DNA of 64,000 bases. Source: Bradyrhizobium sp. ARR65 (GTDB lineage: Bacteria; Pseudomonadota; Alphaproteobacteria; Rhizobiales; Xanthobacteraceae). A model generated the notes under the pieces. That model had not been told where the DNA came from. It saw only the letters and a program-made list of their open reading frames with translations, and ran no database searches. Shown one piece after another: positions 54,050-64,000 of the stretch. Made by a program: the position numbers and the translations under genes. The stretch spans positions 1-64,000 of the forward strand of contig NZ_AWZU01000036.1 in assembly GCF_000472385.1 (NCBI RefSeq). The letters run 5' to 3'. Position 1 is the stretch's first letter, and every line of letters begins with the position of its first letter.

Positions 54050-54095
54050 CGATTTTTGACGGTCCCGGTGCTCTCGCGTGCCGGGTAAAAAATCG
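54050..54095 (+). promoter_or_regulatory. Stem-loop in the atp leader
   Basis: CGATTTTT (54050-54057) pairs with AAAAATCG (54088-54095), and inside it CCCGG (54064-54068) pairs with CCGGG (54081-54085). A second hairpin lies 38 bases downstream. The structure is about 100 bases before the atpH start. Confidence 0.45.
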
Positions 54096-54132
54096 AAGTC
54101 CCGCTTGAATTCCAAGGGCTTGGATCGCTAGG

Positions 54133-54158
54133 CGCCGCGTTTTGCGGCGACGGTTTTT
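54133..54158 (+). promoter_or_regulatory. Attenuator-like hairpin just upstream of atpH
   Basis: CGCCGC (54133-54138) pairs with GCGGCG (54144-54149) around a GTTTT loop, and TTTTT begins four bases after the stem. It resembles a weak intrinsic terminator 36 bases before the atpH GTG, so it could limit transcription into the operon. Confidence 0.4.
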
Positions 54159-54193
54159 CCCTTGCGAGTTTGACAGCTAAAAGAGCTAGGTCT

Positions 54194-54753
54194 GTGGCTG
54201 CTGAAGATCCGACTGTTTCGGGAGTGTCTGGCCGTTACGCAACGGCCCTGTTCGAATTGGCCCGCGATGAAAAGGCCATTGATACAGTCCTGCTCGATCT
54301 CGACAAATTCAACTCTATGCTCGAGCAGAGTGCTGACCTTAGGCGGCTCGTGCGCAGTCCGGTCTTTTCGGCCGATGTCCAGCTCTCGGCGCTCACGGCC
54401 GTGCTCAATCAGGCCGGCATTTCGGGCATCTCCGCCAATTTCCTCAAAGTGCTCACCACCAACCGCCGCCTGTTCGCGGTCGCCGACGTGATCCGCGCCT
54501 TCCGCGCGCTGGTTGCCAAGTTCAAGGGTGAGGCCAGCGCCGAGGTTACGGTAGCGGAGGCGCTGAGCGAAAAGAATCTCGACGCGCTCAAATCGGCACT
54601 GAAGTCAGTGACCGGCAAGGACGTCGCCCTCAATGTGAAAGTCGATCCCGCGATCATCGGCGGCCTGGTCGTCAAGCTCGGCAGCCGCATGATCGACAGT
54701 TCGCTTCGCACCAAACTCAATTCGATTAAGCACGCGATGAAAGAGGCAGGCTG

Positions 54754-54754
<1 letters not shown>
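54194..54754 (+). CDS. atpH: F0F1 ATP synthase delta subunit
   Basis: A 186-residue delta subunit that ties the F1 head to the stator. SGRYATALFELARDEK begins the N-terminal helical domain, and VDPAIIGGLVVKLGSRMIDSSLRTKL is the conserved C-terminal part (shown in part by GGLVVKLGSRMID). The GTG at 54194 gives (V)AAEDPTVSGVSG; AGG precedes it. A TTG at 54170 would add eight residues. The stop overlaps the atpA start by one base (TGATG). Confidence 0.94.
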
Positions 54755-56283
<1,529 letters not shown>

Positions 56284-56289
56284 CGCCGA

Positions 56290-56413
56290 CATGGCCGGGC
56301 TCGTCGCGCCTGCGGGGCTAAGGTCCATTCAGCGAGGCGAAGGTCCGGCCAGCCACGGTCCGCCGGCCGTGGCGAAAGAGAAGACGTGGATGCCCGGTGC
56401 AAGGCCGGGCATG
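56290..56413. repeat. Intergenic repeat inside the atp operon (CATGGCCGGG family)
   Basis: CATGGCCGGGCTCGTCGCGC, CCTGCGGGGCTAAGG, GGCCAGCCACGGTCCG, CGTGGATGCCCGGTGC and GGCCGGGCATGACGC fill most of the gap between atpA and atpG. Confidence 0.7.
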
Positions 56414-56470
56414 ACGCGGGAAAGAATAGCGGGCCGGGCGCGAACGGGTTCGGCGGGGTGAGAACGAAGA

Positions 56471-57349
56471 ATGGCGTCACTGAAAGACATGCGGGTGCGC
56501 ATCGCCTCCACGAAGGCGACGCAGAAGATCACCAAGGCCATGCAGATGGTTGCCGCGTCGAAATTGCGGCGCGCCCAGAGCGCAGCCGAGTCCGCGCGCC
56601 CCTATGCCGAAAAGATGGAGGCGGTGATCGCCAATATCGCCAGCGCGGCGGCGGGCTCGCCCGGCGCGCCGCCGCTGCTCGCGGGCACGGGCAGGGATCA
56701 GGTGCACCTGCTCTTGGTGTGCACCGGCGAACGCGGTCTGTCGGGCGCCTTCAACTCCTCGATCGTGCGGCTCGCGCGCGAGCGGGCGCAGGCGCTGATG
56801 AACGAGGGCAAAGAGGTCAAATTCTTCTGCGTCGGCCGCAAGGGTTATGAGCAGCTCCGCCGCCAATACGAGAAGCAGATCGTCGAGCACATGGATTTGC
56901 GCAGCGTGCGCCAGCTCGCCTTCTCCCATGCCGACGACATCGCCAGGAAGGTGATCGCGCGTTTCGAGGCTGGCGAGTTCGACGTCTGCACGTTGTTCTA
57001 TTCGCGGTTCAGGTCGGTGATCGCGCAGGTTCCGACCGCGCAGCAGATCATTCCGCTGGTGATCGAGGCGCCGGCCAATGGCGGCGCGGCGGCAACGGCC
57101 TATGAATACGAGCCGGCGGAGGACGAGATTCTGCCGCGCCTCTTGCCGCGCAATCTCGCCGTGCAAGTTTTCCGCGCGCTGTTGGAGAACAATGCCTCGT
57201 TCTACGGCGCGCAGATGACTGCGATGGACAACGCCACCCGCAACGCGGGCGAGATGATCCGCAAACAGACGCTGATCTATAACCGCACGCGCCAGGCCAT
57301 GATCACCAAGGAGCTGATCGAGATCATCTCCGGCGCCGAGGCGGTCTAA
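56471..57349 (+). CDS. atpG: F0F1 ATP synthase gamma subunit
   Basis: A 292-residue central-stalk subunit that rotates inside the alpha-beta ring. The N-terminal coil (MRVRIASTKATQKITKAMQM) and the C-terminal coil (TAMDNATRNAGEMI, NRTRQAMITKELIEI) are intact, and GERGLSGAFNSS is the family signature. It follows atpA after a repeat and precedes an Ohr-type gene instead of atpD. Confidence 0.97.
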   Translation: MASLKDMRVRIASTKATQKITKAMQMVAASKLRRAQSAAESARPYAEKMEAVIANIASAAAGSPGAPPLLAGTGRDQVHLLLVCTGERGLSGAFNSSIVRLARERAQALMNEGKEVKFFCVGRKGYEQLRRQYEKQIVEHMDLRSVRQLAFSHADDIARKVIARFEAGEFDVCTLFYSRFRSVIAQVPTAQQIIPLVIEAPANGGAAATAYEYEPAEDEILPRLLPRNLAVQVFRALLENNASFYGAQMTAMDNATRNAGEMIRKQTLIYNRTRQAMITKELIEIISGAEAV

Positions 57350-57380
57350 CAACAGGCTGCACTAACCAAGGGAGCACGGC

Positions 57381-57782
57381 ATGGCATACGTCACATCGGC
57401 TACCACCAAGGGCGGACGCAACGGCCGCTCCATGCTCGATTCCGGCGGATTGGCGCTGGCGATGGCGCTGCCGAAGGAACTGGGCGGCACCGGCGACGGG
57501 CACAATCCCGAGCAGCTATTCGCGCTCGGCTATTCCGCCTGCTTCGGCCAGGCGATCCTCGTGCTTGCCAACAAGCATGATGTCGACGGCCAGGCGGCCA
57601 AGGTCACGGCCGACGTCACCTTGAACACCGACGGCGGCTTTTCGCTTGCGGTCGAATTGAAGGTTTCCATTCCGGGCGCCGACAAGGCCAAGGTCCAGGC
57701 GCTGGTCGACGAAGCTCACACCATCTGCCCGTATTCGAAGGCAACCAAAGGCAACATTCCGGTCAAATTGACCGTGGTCTAG
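57381..57782 (+). CDS. Ohr/OsmC-family organic hydroperoxide resistance protein, inside the atp operon
   Basis: A 133-residue peroxiredoxin-like protein of the Ohr branch. The two reactive cysteines are C54 (GYSACFGQAI) and C116 (TICPYSKATKGN), with the conserved Glu (E44 in HNPEQLFA) and an Arg near residue 13-16. It reduces organic hydroperoxides with lipoylated proteins as the electron source, which in E. coli-like systems involves dihydrolipoyl dehydrogenase (lpdA and sucB are in this window). GGGAG precedes the ATG by seven bases. It starts 31 bases after atpG and a repeat separates it from atpD. Confidence 0.93.
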   Translation: MAYVTSATTKGGRNGRSMLDSGGLALAMALPKELGGTGDGHNPEQLFALGYSACFGQAILVLANKHDVDGQAAKVTADVTLNTDGGFSLAVELKVSIPGADKAKVQALVDEAHTICPYSKATKGNIPVKLTVV

Positions 57783-57784
57783 CG

Positions 57785-57829
57785 CGCATGATCCGGAAAA
57801 GTGGAAACCGGTTTTCCGACAGATCATGC
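57785..57829. repeat. Intergenic repeat inside the atp operon (CATGATCCGGAAAAGTG family)
   Basis: GCATGATCCGGAAAAGTGG faces CCGGTTTTCCGACAGATCATGC, forming a stem with few mismatches directly after the ohr stop and 37 bases before atpD. The same element is found at 282. Confidence 0.8.
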
Positions 57830-57865
57830 GCAAATTATAAGATTCGGTTTGAAGGAGATAGTTGA

Positions 57866-59308
<1,443 letters not shown>

Positions 59309-59317
59309 GATTCGAGC

Positions 59318-59434
59318 TCATCATTGCCGGGCAGAAACGCAAAGCGCGTCTTTGAGCTAGCTGACCCGGCAATCCATCTGCAGAGAAACGTTTTCGATTG
59401 ATGGACCTGCGGGTCAAGCCCGCTGGTGACAATC
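59318..59434. repeat. Intergenic repeat between atpD and atpC
   Basis: CATTGCCGGGCAGAAACGC faces GCTGACCCGGCAATCCATC, followed by GATTGATGGACCTGCGGG and CAAGCCCGCTGGTGAC, giving two imperfect stems. It is of the same general style as the other dispersed elements but I see no close copy in the window. Confidence 0.5.
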
Positions 59435-59453
59435 GAAAGAGAGCGGAAAGACC

Positions 59454-59861
59454 ATGGCCACCTTCCACTTCGATCTTGTCTCGCCGGAAAAGATTGCATT
59501 CTCGGGCGAGGTTGATCAGGTCGACATCCCCGGCGCGGAGGGCGATTTCGGCGTGCTTGCGGGACATGCGCCGGTGGTCGCGGCGATCCGGCCGGGCATC
59601 CTCACTGTAACGACCGGGACCGCGCACCAGAAGATCATCGTGCTTGGTGGTCTTGCCGAGATGTCCGAAAGGGGCCTCACCGTGCTCGCCGATGTCGCCA
59701 CCTCGCTGGAGGAACTCGACCGGGCGCGCTTTGCCGAGACCATCGCGGAGATGGAAGAGGGGCTGAAGGAGAAGCAGGGCTCCGAGCTCGACCAGGCGAT
59801 CGAACGGCTCGATCACTTCCGGAGCATCCAGAACGAGCTCAACACCACCGCGATGCATTAA
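59454..59861 (+). CDS. atpC: F0F1 ATP synthase epsilon subunit
   Basis: A 135-residue epsilon subunit. The beta-sandwich start MATFHFDLVSPEKIAFSGEV and VDIPGAEGDFGVLAGHAPVV are typical. The C-terminal helical part is Glu-rich and comparable to other alphaproteobacterial forms that inhibit ATP hydrolysis. It ends the atp operon. The operon carries only F1 genes; the F0 genes are not in the window, as is usual in this group. Confidence 0.96.
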   Translation: MATFHFDLVSPEKIAFSGEVDQVDIPGAEGDFGVLAGHAPVVAAIRPGILTVTTGTAHQKIIVLGGLAEMSERGLTVLADVATSLEELDRARFAETIAEMEEGLKEKQGSELDQAIERLDHFRSIQNELNTTAMH

Positions 59862-59889
59862 GGTCCTTCTCTAGGCCAAAGCCTTCTTA

Positions 59890-59945
59890 GACCGTCGCCC
59901 TGAGGTGCTCGCGAAAGCGAGCCTCGAAGGACGACAGCCCGGCCC
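59890..59945. repeat. Intergenic hairpin repeat after atpC
   Basis: CCCTGAGGTGCTCGCGAAAG is followed by GCGAGCCTCGAAGGACGAC; GAGGTGCTCGC pairs imperfectly with GCGAGCCTC around GAAA. No T run follows, but the hairpin sits at the convergent end of the atp operon and the first Nudix gene. Confidence 0.55.
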
Positions 59946-59972
59946 TCAGCGACAAACGGACGCGCTTTTTCC

Positions 59973-60473
59973 TTACGCTGCGAATGTCGCGAATTGTCGC
60001 GCCACTTCGCGATAGACGTTGCGCCGGAAGGGCACGACGAGCTCGGGGATACGCTTCAGTTGCTCCCAGCGCCAGGAATCGAACTCAGCCGGCTGGCCAT
60101 TGCGCACCGTCAGCGGATCGATATCGCCGTCGTCGCCGGTAAAGCGCAGCGCGAACCATTTTTGCCGCTGGCCGCGGAACTTGCCGAGCCGATGCGGCGG
60201 TCCATCATAGGGCGGAAACTCGTAAATGAGCCAGTCGGTGGTCTCGCCGAGATAATGGGCGCTTGTCACGCCGGTCTCTTCCCACAGCTCGCGCGCAGCG
60301 GCCGCGCGCAGATCTTCGCCCTCCTCGACGCCGCCCTGCGGCATCTGCCACTCAAGGCCCGGAACAATGATTTCAGGTCCATCATCGCGAAAGCGGCGAC
60401 AGATCAGGACGAGACCGGCTGCATTGAACAGGGCGATTCCGACATTGGGACGATAGGCTTTGTCTGTCGACAC
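59973..60473 (-). CDS. rppH: RNA pyrophosphohydrolase RppH (Nudix), first copy
   Basis: A 166-residue Nudix hydrolase. The box GGVEEGEDLRAAAARELWEETGV (residues 47-69, in part) has the full G-x5-E-x7-RE-x2-EE-x-G pattern. WQMPQGG and GQRQKWFALRF are the RppH-specific segments that recognise the 5' end of RNA. RppH removes pyrophosphate from triphosphorylated mRNA and starts decay. The start is a GTG at 60473 giving (V)STDKAYRPNVG; upstream in-frame bases belong to a repeat. A second, related gene lies 137 bases upstream on the same strand. Confidence 0.9.
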   Translation of the reverse strand: MSTDKAYRPNVGIALFNAAGLVLICRRFRDDGPEIIVPGLEWQMPQGGVEEGEDLRAAAARELWEETGVTSAHYLGETTDWLIYEFPPYDGPPHRLGKFRGQRQKWFALRFTGDDGDIDPLTVRNGQPAEFDSWRWEQLKRIPELVVPFRRNVYREVARQFATFAA

Positions 60474-60487
60474 TGTAAGCTCTCGGT

Positions 60488-60594
60488 CGTCATTCCGGGG
60501 GCGGTGCGGAAGCACCGAACCCGGAACCTTGAGATTTTCAGATGTGTAACTGCACATCAGAGTGCGCTCGCTGCCGCGAGCACTCCGGAATGAC
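60488..60594. repeat. Intergenic palindromic repeat (CCCCGGAATGAC family)
   Basis: GTCATTCCGGGGGCGGTGC, GCACCGAACCCGGAACC, GATGTGTAACTGCACATC and CGAGCACTCCGGAATGAC lie between the two tandem Nudix genes. Confidence 0.72.
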
Positions 60595-60609
60595 CCGCAA
60601 GTCCTAGTC

Positions 60610-61116
60610 CTAGCCAGTCTCCGCCAGCGAAGCAAATTCCTGCACCACGCGCTCGTAGACCGGGCGCTTGAACGGAATGATCAGTTGCGGAAGATTTCGC
60701 ATCGGTTCCCAACGCCAGTTCACGAACTCGGACTTGTGGCCGTCTCCGGGATGTTCGACGTTGATCTCGCTGTCCTTGCCGGTGAAACGCATCGCGAACC
60801 ACTTCTGGCGCTGGCCGCGATAGCGCCCCTTCCAGGCGCGGCCCGCGACCGTGCGCGGAATATCGTAGGTGAGCCATTCGCCGATTTCGGCGAGCTTTTC
60901 GACCGAGCGGACGCTCGTTTCCTCGTATAGCTCGCGTTTGGCCGCCTCCCAGGTGTCCTCGCCGGGATCGACGCCACCCTGCGGCATCTGCCAGACGTGG
61001 GTTTCGTCGACGTGCTCGATGCCGCCGGCGCGGCGGCCTATGAAAACCAGCCCGTCCCTGTTGATCAGCATCATGCCGACGCAATCCCGGTAGGGCAGGT
61101 CTTCATAGCGCGTCAT
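60610..61116 (-). CDS. RNA pyrophosphohydrolase RppH-like Nudix protein, second copy
   Basis: A 168-residue paralogue of the neighbouring RppH. It shares YRDCVGMMLIN-type start, WQMPQGGVDPGED, and GQRQKWFAMRF, but the Nudix box ends EETSV, with Ser in place of the usual Gly. The four catalytic Glu/Arg positions (RELYEE) remain. The ATG at 61116 gives MTRYEDLPYRDCVG; a GTG at 61128 would add four residues. It may be the main RppH, with the first copy a later duplicate, or the two may differ in RNA preference. Confidence 0.88.
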   Translation of the reverse strand: MTRYEDLPYRDCVGMMLINRDGLVFIGRRAGGIEHVDETHVWQMPQGGVDPGEDTWEAAKRELYEETSVRSVEKLAEIGEWLTYDIPRTVAGRAWKGRYRGQRQKWFAMRFTGKDSEINVEHPGDGHKSEFVNWRWEPMRNLPQLIIPFKRPVYERVVQEFASLAETG

Positions 61117-61199
61117 GGCGTCACTCACCTCTCTGCCGCGCTTGGAGCCGGTTCGGCCTCGGGGCGCGGCCAGCGGGCGAGCGCCCGCCAATGGACTAT

Positions 61200-61345
61200 C
61201 GGTGAGATCACGATCCGATTAAATGGAATCGGATCACGATCTCATCTCAGCTTGAGCATGGTCGCTGCGGGAACGCGTTCCGCCTTGTCGCGAGGGAAAA
61301 CCAGTTTCCACTTTGCGCCAATGCAGCCCTCCGGATCATGCTCTA
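61200..61345. repeat. Degenerate repeat cluster upstream of the second Nudix gene
   Basis: GAGATCACGATCCGATT faces AATCGGATCACGATCTC (imperfect dyad, 61202-61244), and further on AAACCAGTTTCCACTTTGC and CCGGATCATGCTCTAG resemble the CATGATCCGGAAAAGTG family. The stop codon of the deacetylase gene lies at its edge. Confidence 0.5.
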
Positions 61346-62554
61346 GCTCGATTTTGATTTCAGCATCGCCGTTGTCAATGGCACCAGCATCACGCCGTGA
61401 CCCTCCAGGCCCTTGATCCAGTTGCCGATGCGCTCGATCGAGACCGGCAGCGCAGACGCGGTGCCGATGGCGTAGCCGCGCGCCTTGGCGATCTCTTCCA
61501 GCTTGGCCAGCGCGCGGTCGATCTCGCCCGAGGTCGGCACGGCATCGATGGTGAGGTCGCCCTTGCCGAAGGGCATGGCTTGCGCGCTCGCGGTCGCCGA
61601 CGCCACGCTGCGCGGTGCCGCGCCGTCGTCGAAAAAGCCAAGGCCCCGCTTGCCGGCTTCGCGCAGGATCGGCTGCATCACCGAATCGGTCGCGACGAAA
61701 CGTGCGCCCATGAAATTGGCGATGCCGGCATAGCCCTGCAGGCGGCTCAAATGCCAATAGAGCCGGTCGAGATTCTGCTCAGGTCCGAGCGTCGTGAGCA
61801 GGGTTTGCGGTCCCGGATCATTGTCAGGATAGTCGTAAGGCTCCATTGGTATTTGAAGCAGGATCTCGTGGCGCTGTGCGCGTGCCCGCTCGGCGAGCTT
61901 GCCGGGATCGGCACCGTAGGGTGTGAAGGCGAGCGTGACCGCGCCCGGCAGCTTCATGATCGCGTCGGTGGTCTTGGCGGCGCCGACGCCGAGCCCGCCG
62001 ATCACGATCGAGACCACCGGCATCTTGGCCGCCTTGGCCCGATCGGCGTCGGCCGCGTAGACCGCGAACGGCTTGAGGCCGTCGGCAACCACCGGAATCA
62101 TGCCATAGCGGGATTTTTCCAGGAGCCGGGGATCGATCCCGGTCATGGCGGGGGCAGCGTCGCTCTGACCCTTCTCAGAGCTGCCTTCCCCGGGGATCAC
62201 CACATCATGGCGGGCGCCGCTCGAGCCATCGATGATGGTGATCGTCTTCTGTTCGCCGCTTGCGTTCTCCTTCGCCGGAGCTTTTGCGCCTTGCTCGGCG
62301 CCTGCGCTCGATGATGCCGGCGGTTTTACCGCTGCGGCGTTGCCTTCGCCGCTCTGGGGCAGTGCGATGTGGGCGACCGGCTCGCCGCCGAGCGGATCGT
62401 CGTTGAAGATGGCAAAGCCGGCGAAGGCGACGAGAAACAGGCCCAGCAGCACCGCGAGCGCCTGAGTTGCCGTGAACGGTAGCCGCAATCGGCGCCTGCG
62501 GCGCGCCGTGTTTTGTCCAAGCGGGGCGCTCAGATCGTCAACCGTCTCTGCCAT
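61343..62554 (-). CDS. Divergent polysaccharide deacetylase (DUF610 / YibQ family)
   Basis: A 403-residue protein. A cytoplasmic Arg-rich start (RRRRRLRLP) and one membrane helix (about 31-50) are followed by a Pro/Ala/Ser/Lys-rich linker to about residue 150 and then the divergent NodB-like domain: VSIVIGGLGVGAAKTTDAI, LAFTPYGADPGKLAERAR, IPMEPYDYPDNDPGPQTLL and NFMGARFVATDSV. The family lies next to ctpA and envC in many proteobacteria and is presumed to act on cell-wall glycan in the periplasm. The ATG at 62554 gives MAETVDDLS; an upstream TTG adds 15 residues. Confidence 0.88.
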   Translation of the reverse strand: MAETVDDLSAPLGQNTARRRRRLRLPFTATQALAVLLGLFLVAFAGFAIFNDDPLGGEPVAHIALPQSGEGNAAAVKPPASSSAGAEQGAKAPAKENASGEQKTITIIDGSSGARHDVVIPGEGSSEKGQSDAAPAMTGIDPRLLEKSRYGMIPVVADGLKPFAVYAADADRAKAAKMPVVSIVIGGLGVGAAKTTDAIMKLPGAVTLAFTPYGADPGKLAERARAQRHEILLQIPMEPYDYPDNDPGPQTLLTTLGPEQNLDRLYWHLSRLQGYAGIANFMGARFVATDSVMQPILREAGKRGLGFFDDGAAPRSVASATASAQAMPFGKGDLTIDAVPTSGEIDRALAKLEEIAKARGYAIGTASALPVSIERIGNWIKGLEGHGVMLVPLTTAMLKSKSS

Positions 62555-62669
62555 GAAGCTTCCCGAATCAATCGAAGCGACGATACCACGGCAGGCCAAA
62601 GCCGCATCACCCCGAGGCTGGAGCCCAGCCGCACGTCATCGCGCCTGACCGCCATCCGCTGGCCGCAGC

Positions 62670-62699
62670 AAAAAGGGCGGCCTTGCGGGCCGCCCTTTT
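62670..62699 (-). terminator. Intrinsic terminator after ctpA
   Basis: AAAAGGGCGGCC / GGCCGCCCTTTT, a 12-bp stem with a five-base loop, ends in a run of five T on the minus strand. It lies 21 bases after the ctpA stop and separates it from the deacetylase gene. Confidence 0.88.
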
Positions 62700-62720
62700 C
62701 GAAATCAATGCTTTAGCGGA

Positions 62721-64000
62721 TCAATTGGCCGCCGGCTTGTCGGCCGCAGTCTTGTTGTCGCTGGGCGACGGTGGGGCAGTCCTTGCGCTTACCGTGCTCT
62801 CCGTGGACCTGATTCCGTGCAGTAGGTCATCGGCCATCTTCAGCGCCTTGTCGTCCTTGGCGTCCGGCGGGACGTAGGATTGCGAGCCGGTCTTCTCGTC
62901 ACCATCGGACTTCAGATGCCCACGCAGCGAGGCTTCGCCCTTGGTATCGGTCCGCGATTTCAGCTCGTCCGGCACGTCCTGCAGCACCTCGATATCGGGA
63001 ACGATGCCCTTGGCCTGGATCGATTTGCCGGACGGCGTGTAGTAGCGGGCTGTGGTCAGCCGCAGCGCGCCATTGCCGCTGCCGAGCGGAATGATCGTCT
63101 GCACCGAGCCCTTGCCGAAGGAGCGGGTGCCGACCAGCGTGGCGCGCTTGTGGTCCTGCAAGGCGCCGGCAACGATTTCGGAGGCCGAGGCCGAGCCGCC
63201 GTTGATCAGCACGATCACGGGCTTGCCCTTGGTCAGGTCGCCCGGATGGGCGGAACGGCGCTGGGTCTCTTCCGGGTTGCGGCCGCGGGTGGAGACGATC
63301 TCGCCGCGCTCCAGGAACGCGTCGGAGACGGTGACGGCCTCTTCGAGCAGGCCGCCCGGATTGTTGCGCAGGTCGAGGATATAGCCCTTCATCCTGTCGC
63401 CGAGCTGGTTCTGCAGGTCGGCGATGCTCTTCTTCAGGCCCTCGGTGGTTTGCTCGTTGAAGGTGGTAATGCGGATGTAGCCGATGTCATCGGCCTCGAT
63501 GCGCGAGCGGACCGAGCGGACGCGGATGTTGTCGCGCATCAGGGTGACGTCGATCGGATTATCGACACCCTTGCGGATGATCTTGAGCTTGATCTTGGTG
63601 TTAACCGGCCCGCGCATCTTCTCAACCGCCTGGTTGAGGGTGAGGCCCTGCACTTGCTCGTCGTCGAGCTGGGTGATGATGTCATTGGCGAGGATGCCGG
63701 CCCGCGATGCGGGCGTATCGTCGATCGGCGAGACCACCTTGATCAGGCCGTCTTCCATCGTGACCTCGATGCCGAGCCCGCCGAACTCGCCGCGGGTCTG
63801 CACCTGCATGTCGCGGAAGCTCTTGGCGTCCATGTAGCTCGAGTGCGGATCGAGGCCGGAGAGCATGCCACTGATCGCGGATTCCACGAGTTTGCTGTCG
63901 TCGGGCTTCTCGACATAGTCGCTGCGCACCCGTTCGAACACGTCGCCGAACAGGTTGAGCTGGCGATAGGTATCGGCGGTCGCCGCCCTGGCGCTTGATC
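62721..64000 (-). CDS. ctpA: Carboxy-terminal processing protease CtpA (S41), 5' end outside the window
   Basis: At least 426 residues are present; the open frame continues without a start to the window edge (TADTYRQLNLFGDVFERV). PDZ domain: FGGLGIEVTMEDGLIKVV and DDTPASRAGILANDIITQLD. Catalytic domain: LRNNPGGLLEEAV, GGSASASEIVAGAL with the nucleophilic Ser, and FGKGSVQTI with the Lys of the Ser-Lys dyad. These periplasmic tail proteases process or degrade envelope proteins, including murein hydrolases. The C-terminus has a charged tail. A GTG inside the window should not be taken as the start. Confidence 0.95.
   Translation of the reverse strand, partial: SSARAATADTYRQLNLFGDVFERVRSDYVEKPDDSKLVESAISGMLSGLDPHSSYMDAKSFRDMQVQTRGEFGGLGIEVTMEDGLIKVVSPIDDTPASRAGILANDIITQLDDEQVQGLTLNQAVEKMRGPVNTKIKLKIIRKGVDNPIDVTLMRDNIRVRSVRSRIEADDIGYIRITTFNEQTTEGLKKSIADLQNQLGDRMKGYILDLRNNPGGLLEEAVTVSDAFLERGEIVSTRGRNPEETQRRSAHPGDLTKGKPVIVLINGGSASASEIVAGALQDHKRATLVGTRSFGKGSVQTIIPLGSGNGALRLTTARYYTPSGKSIQAKGIVPDIEVLQDVPDELKSRTDTKGEASLRGHLKSDGDEKTGSQSYVPPDAKDDKALKMADDLLHGIRSTESTVSARTAPPSPSDNKTAADKPAAN

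Overview
The window is a 64 kb piece of alphaproteobacterial chromosome, most likely from Bradyrhizobium or a close relative. The evidence is high GC content, the acnA gene beside a ccmABCDG cytochrome c maturation operon, a split atpHAGDC operon without the F0 genes, the order mdh-sucC-x-sucD-sucA-sucB-SDR-lpdA, families such as DUF2794, DUF6455, DUF1223 and SIMPL, Irr-box-like sites upstream of leuC and acnA, and many copies of palindromic intergenic repeats of the kind common in that group. Almost all of the content is core chromosome. I saw no CRISPR array, no complete insertion sequence, no prophage, no rRNA and no tRNA.

Layout. Positions 1-0.4 kb hold the frameshifted 3' end of a transposase and a repeat. 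From 0.4 to 6.4 kb are a DUF6455 gene, a DXD glycosyltransferase, leuD, a small zinc metallopeptidase, two small secreted proteins (one very rich in His, Trp and Arg), leuC and rplS. From 6.5 to 13.4 kb, on the minus strand, is the translation cluster ffh-rpsP-rimM-trmD(-rplS). It is interrupted between rimM and trmD by an alcohol-dehydrogenase-like gene and a divergent LysR/MFS pair. From 13.8 to 21.3 kb are an MBL-fold hydrolase, a SIMPL protein with a secreted GyrI-like protein, dapF, mtaB, an RluA-type pseudouridine synthase, ftsY and yciB. From 21.4 to 27.3 kb are ccmABCDG (minus) and acnA (plus), followed by DUF1223, DUF2794, a GNAT acetyltransferase and a Bax-inhibitor-1 protein to 31 kb. 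From 31.2 to 37.4 kb are the ybbA/ybbP ABC exporter, the divergent SGNH esterase tesA, thpR and zapE. From 37.6 to 48.1 kb is the TCA block: mdh, sucC, a DUF1579-like gene, sucD, sucA, sucB, an SDR and lpdA. From 48.1 to 53.5 kb are a small membrane protein, a DUF4337 protein, xerC, priA and an RlpA-like protein. From 54.2 to 59.9 kb is atpHAG-ohr-atpDC. From 60 to 64 kb are two tandem RppH-like Nudix hydrolases, a divergent polysaccharide deacetylase and the 3' part of ctpA, which runs off the window.

How the genes work together. The TCA block supplies malate dehydrogenase, succinyl-CoA synthetase and the full 2-oxoglutarate dehydrogenase complex, and acnA adds aconitase. The ccm operon matures c-type cytochromes for the respiratory chain, which in turn drives the F1 ATPase encoded further along. 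ffh and ftsY are the two GTPases of the signal recognition pathway. The iron-sulfur enzymes AcnA and LeuC each have an upstream dyad resembling the iron control element bound by Irr, so iron supply may control both.

Most unusual points. A strong orphan terminator on the minus strand at 28.45 kb follows a domain closed by a 17-bp stem, which looks like an unannotated small RNA. Nested, mutually exclusive palindromes end a few bases before the ftsY start. Unrelated genes sit inside the suc and atp operons (DUF1579-like, SDR and ohr). Two different RppH-like proteins lie in tandem, one with an altered Nudix box.
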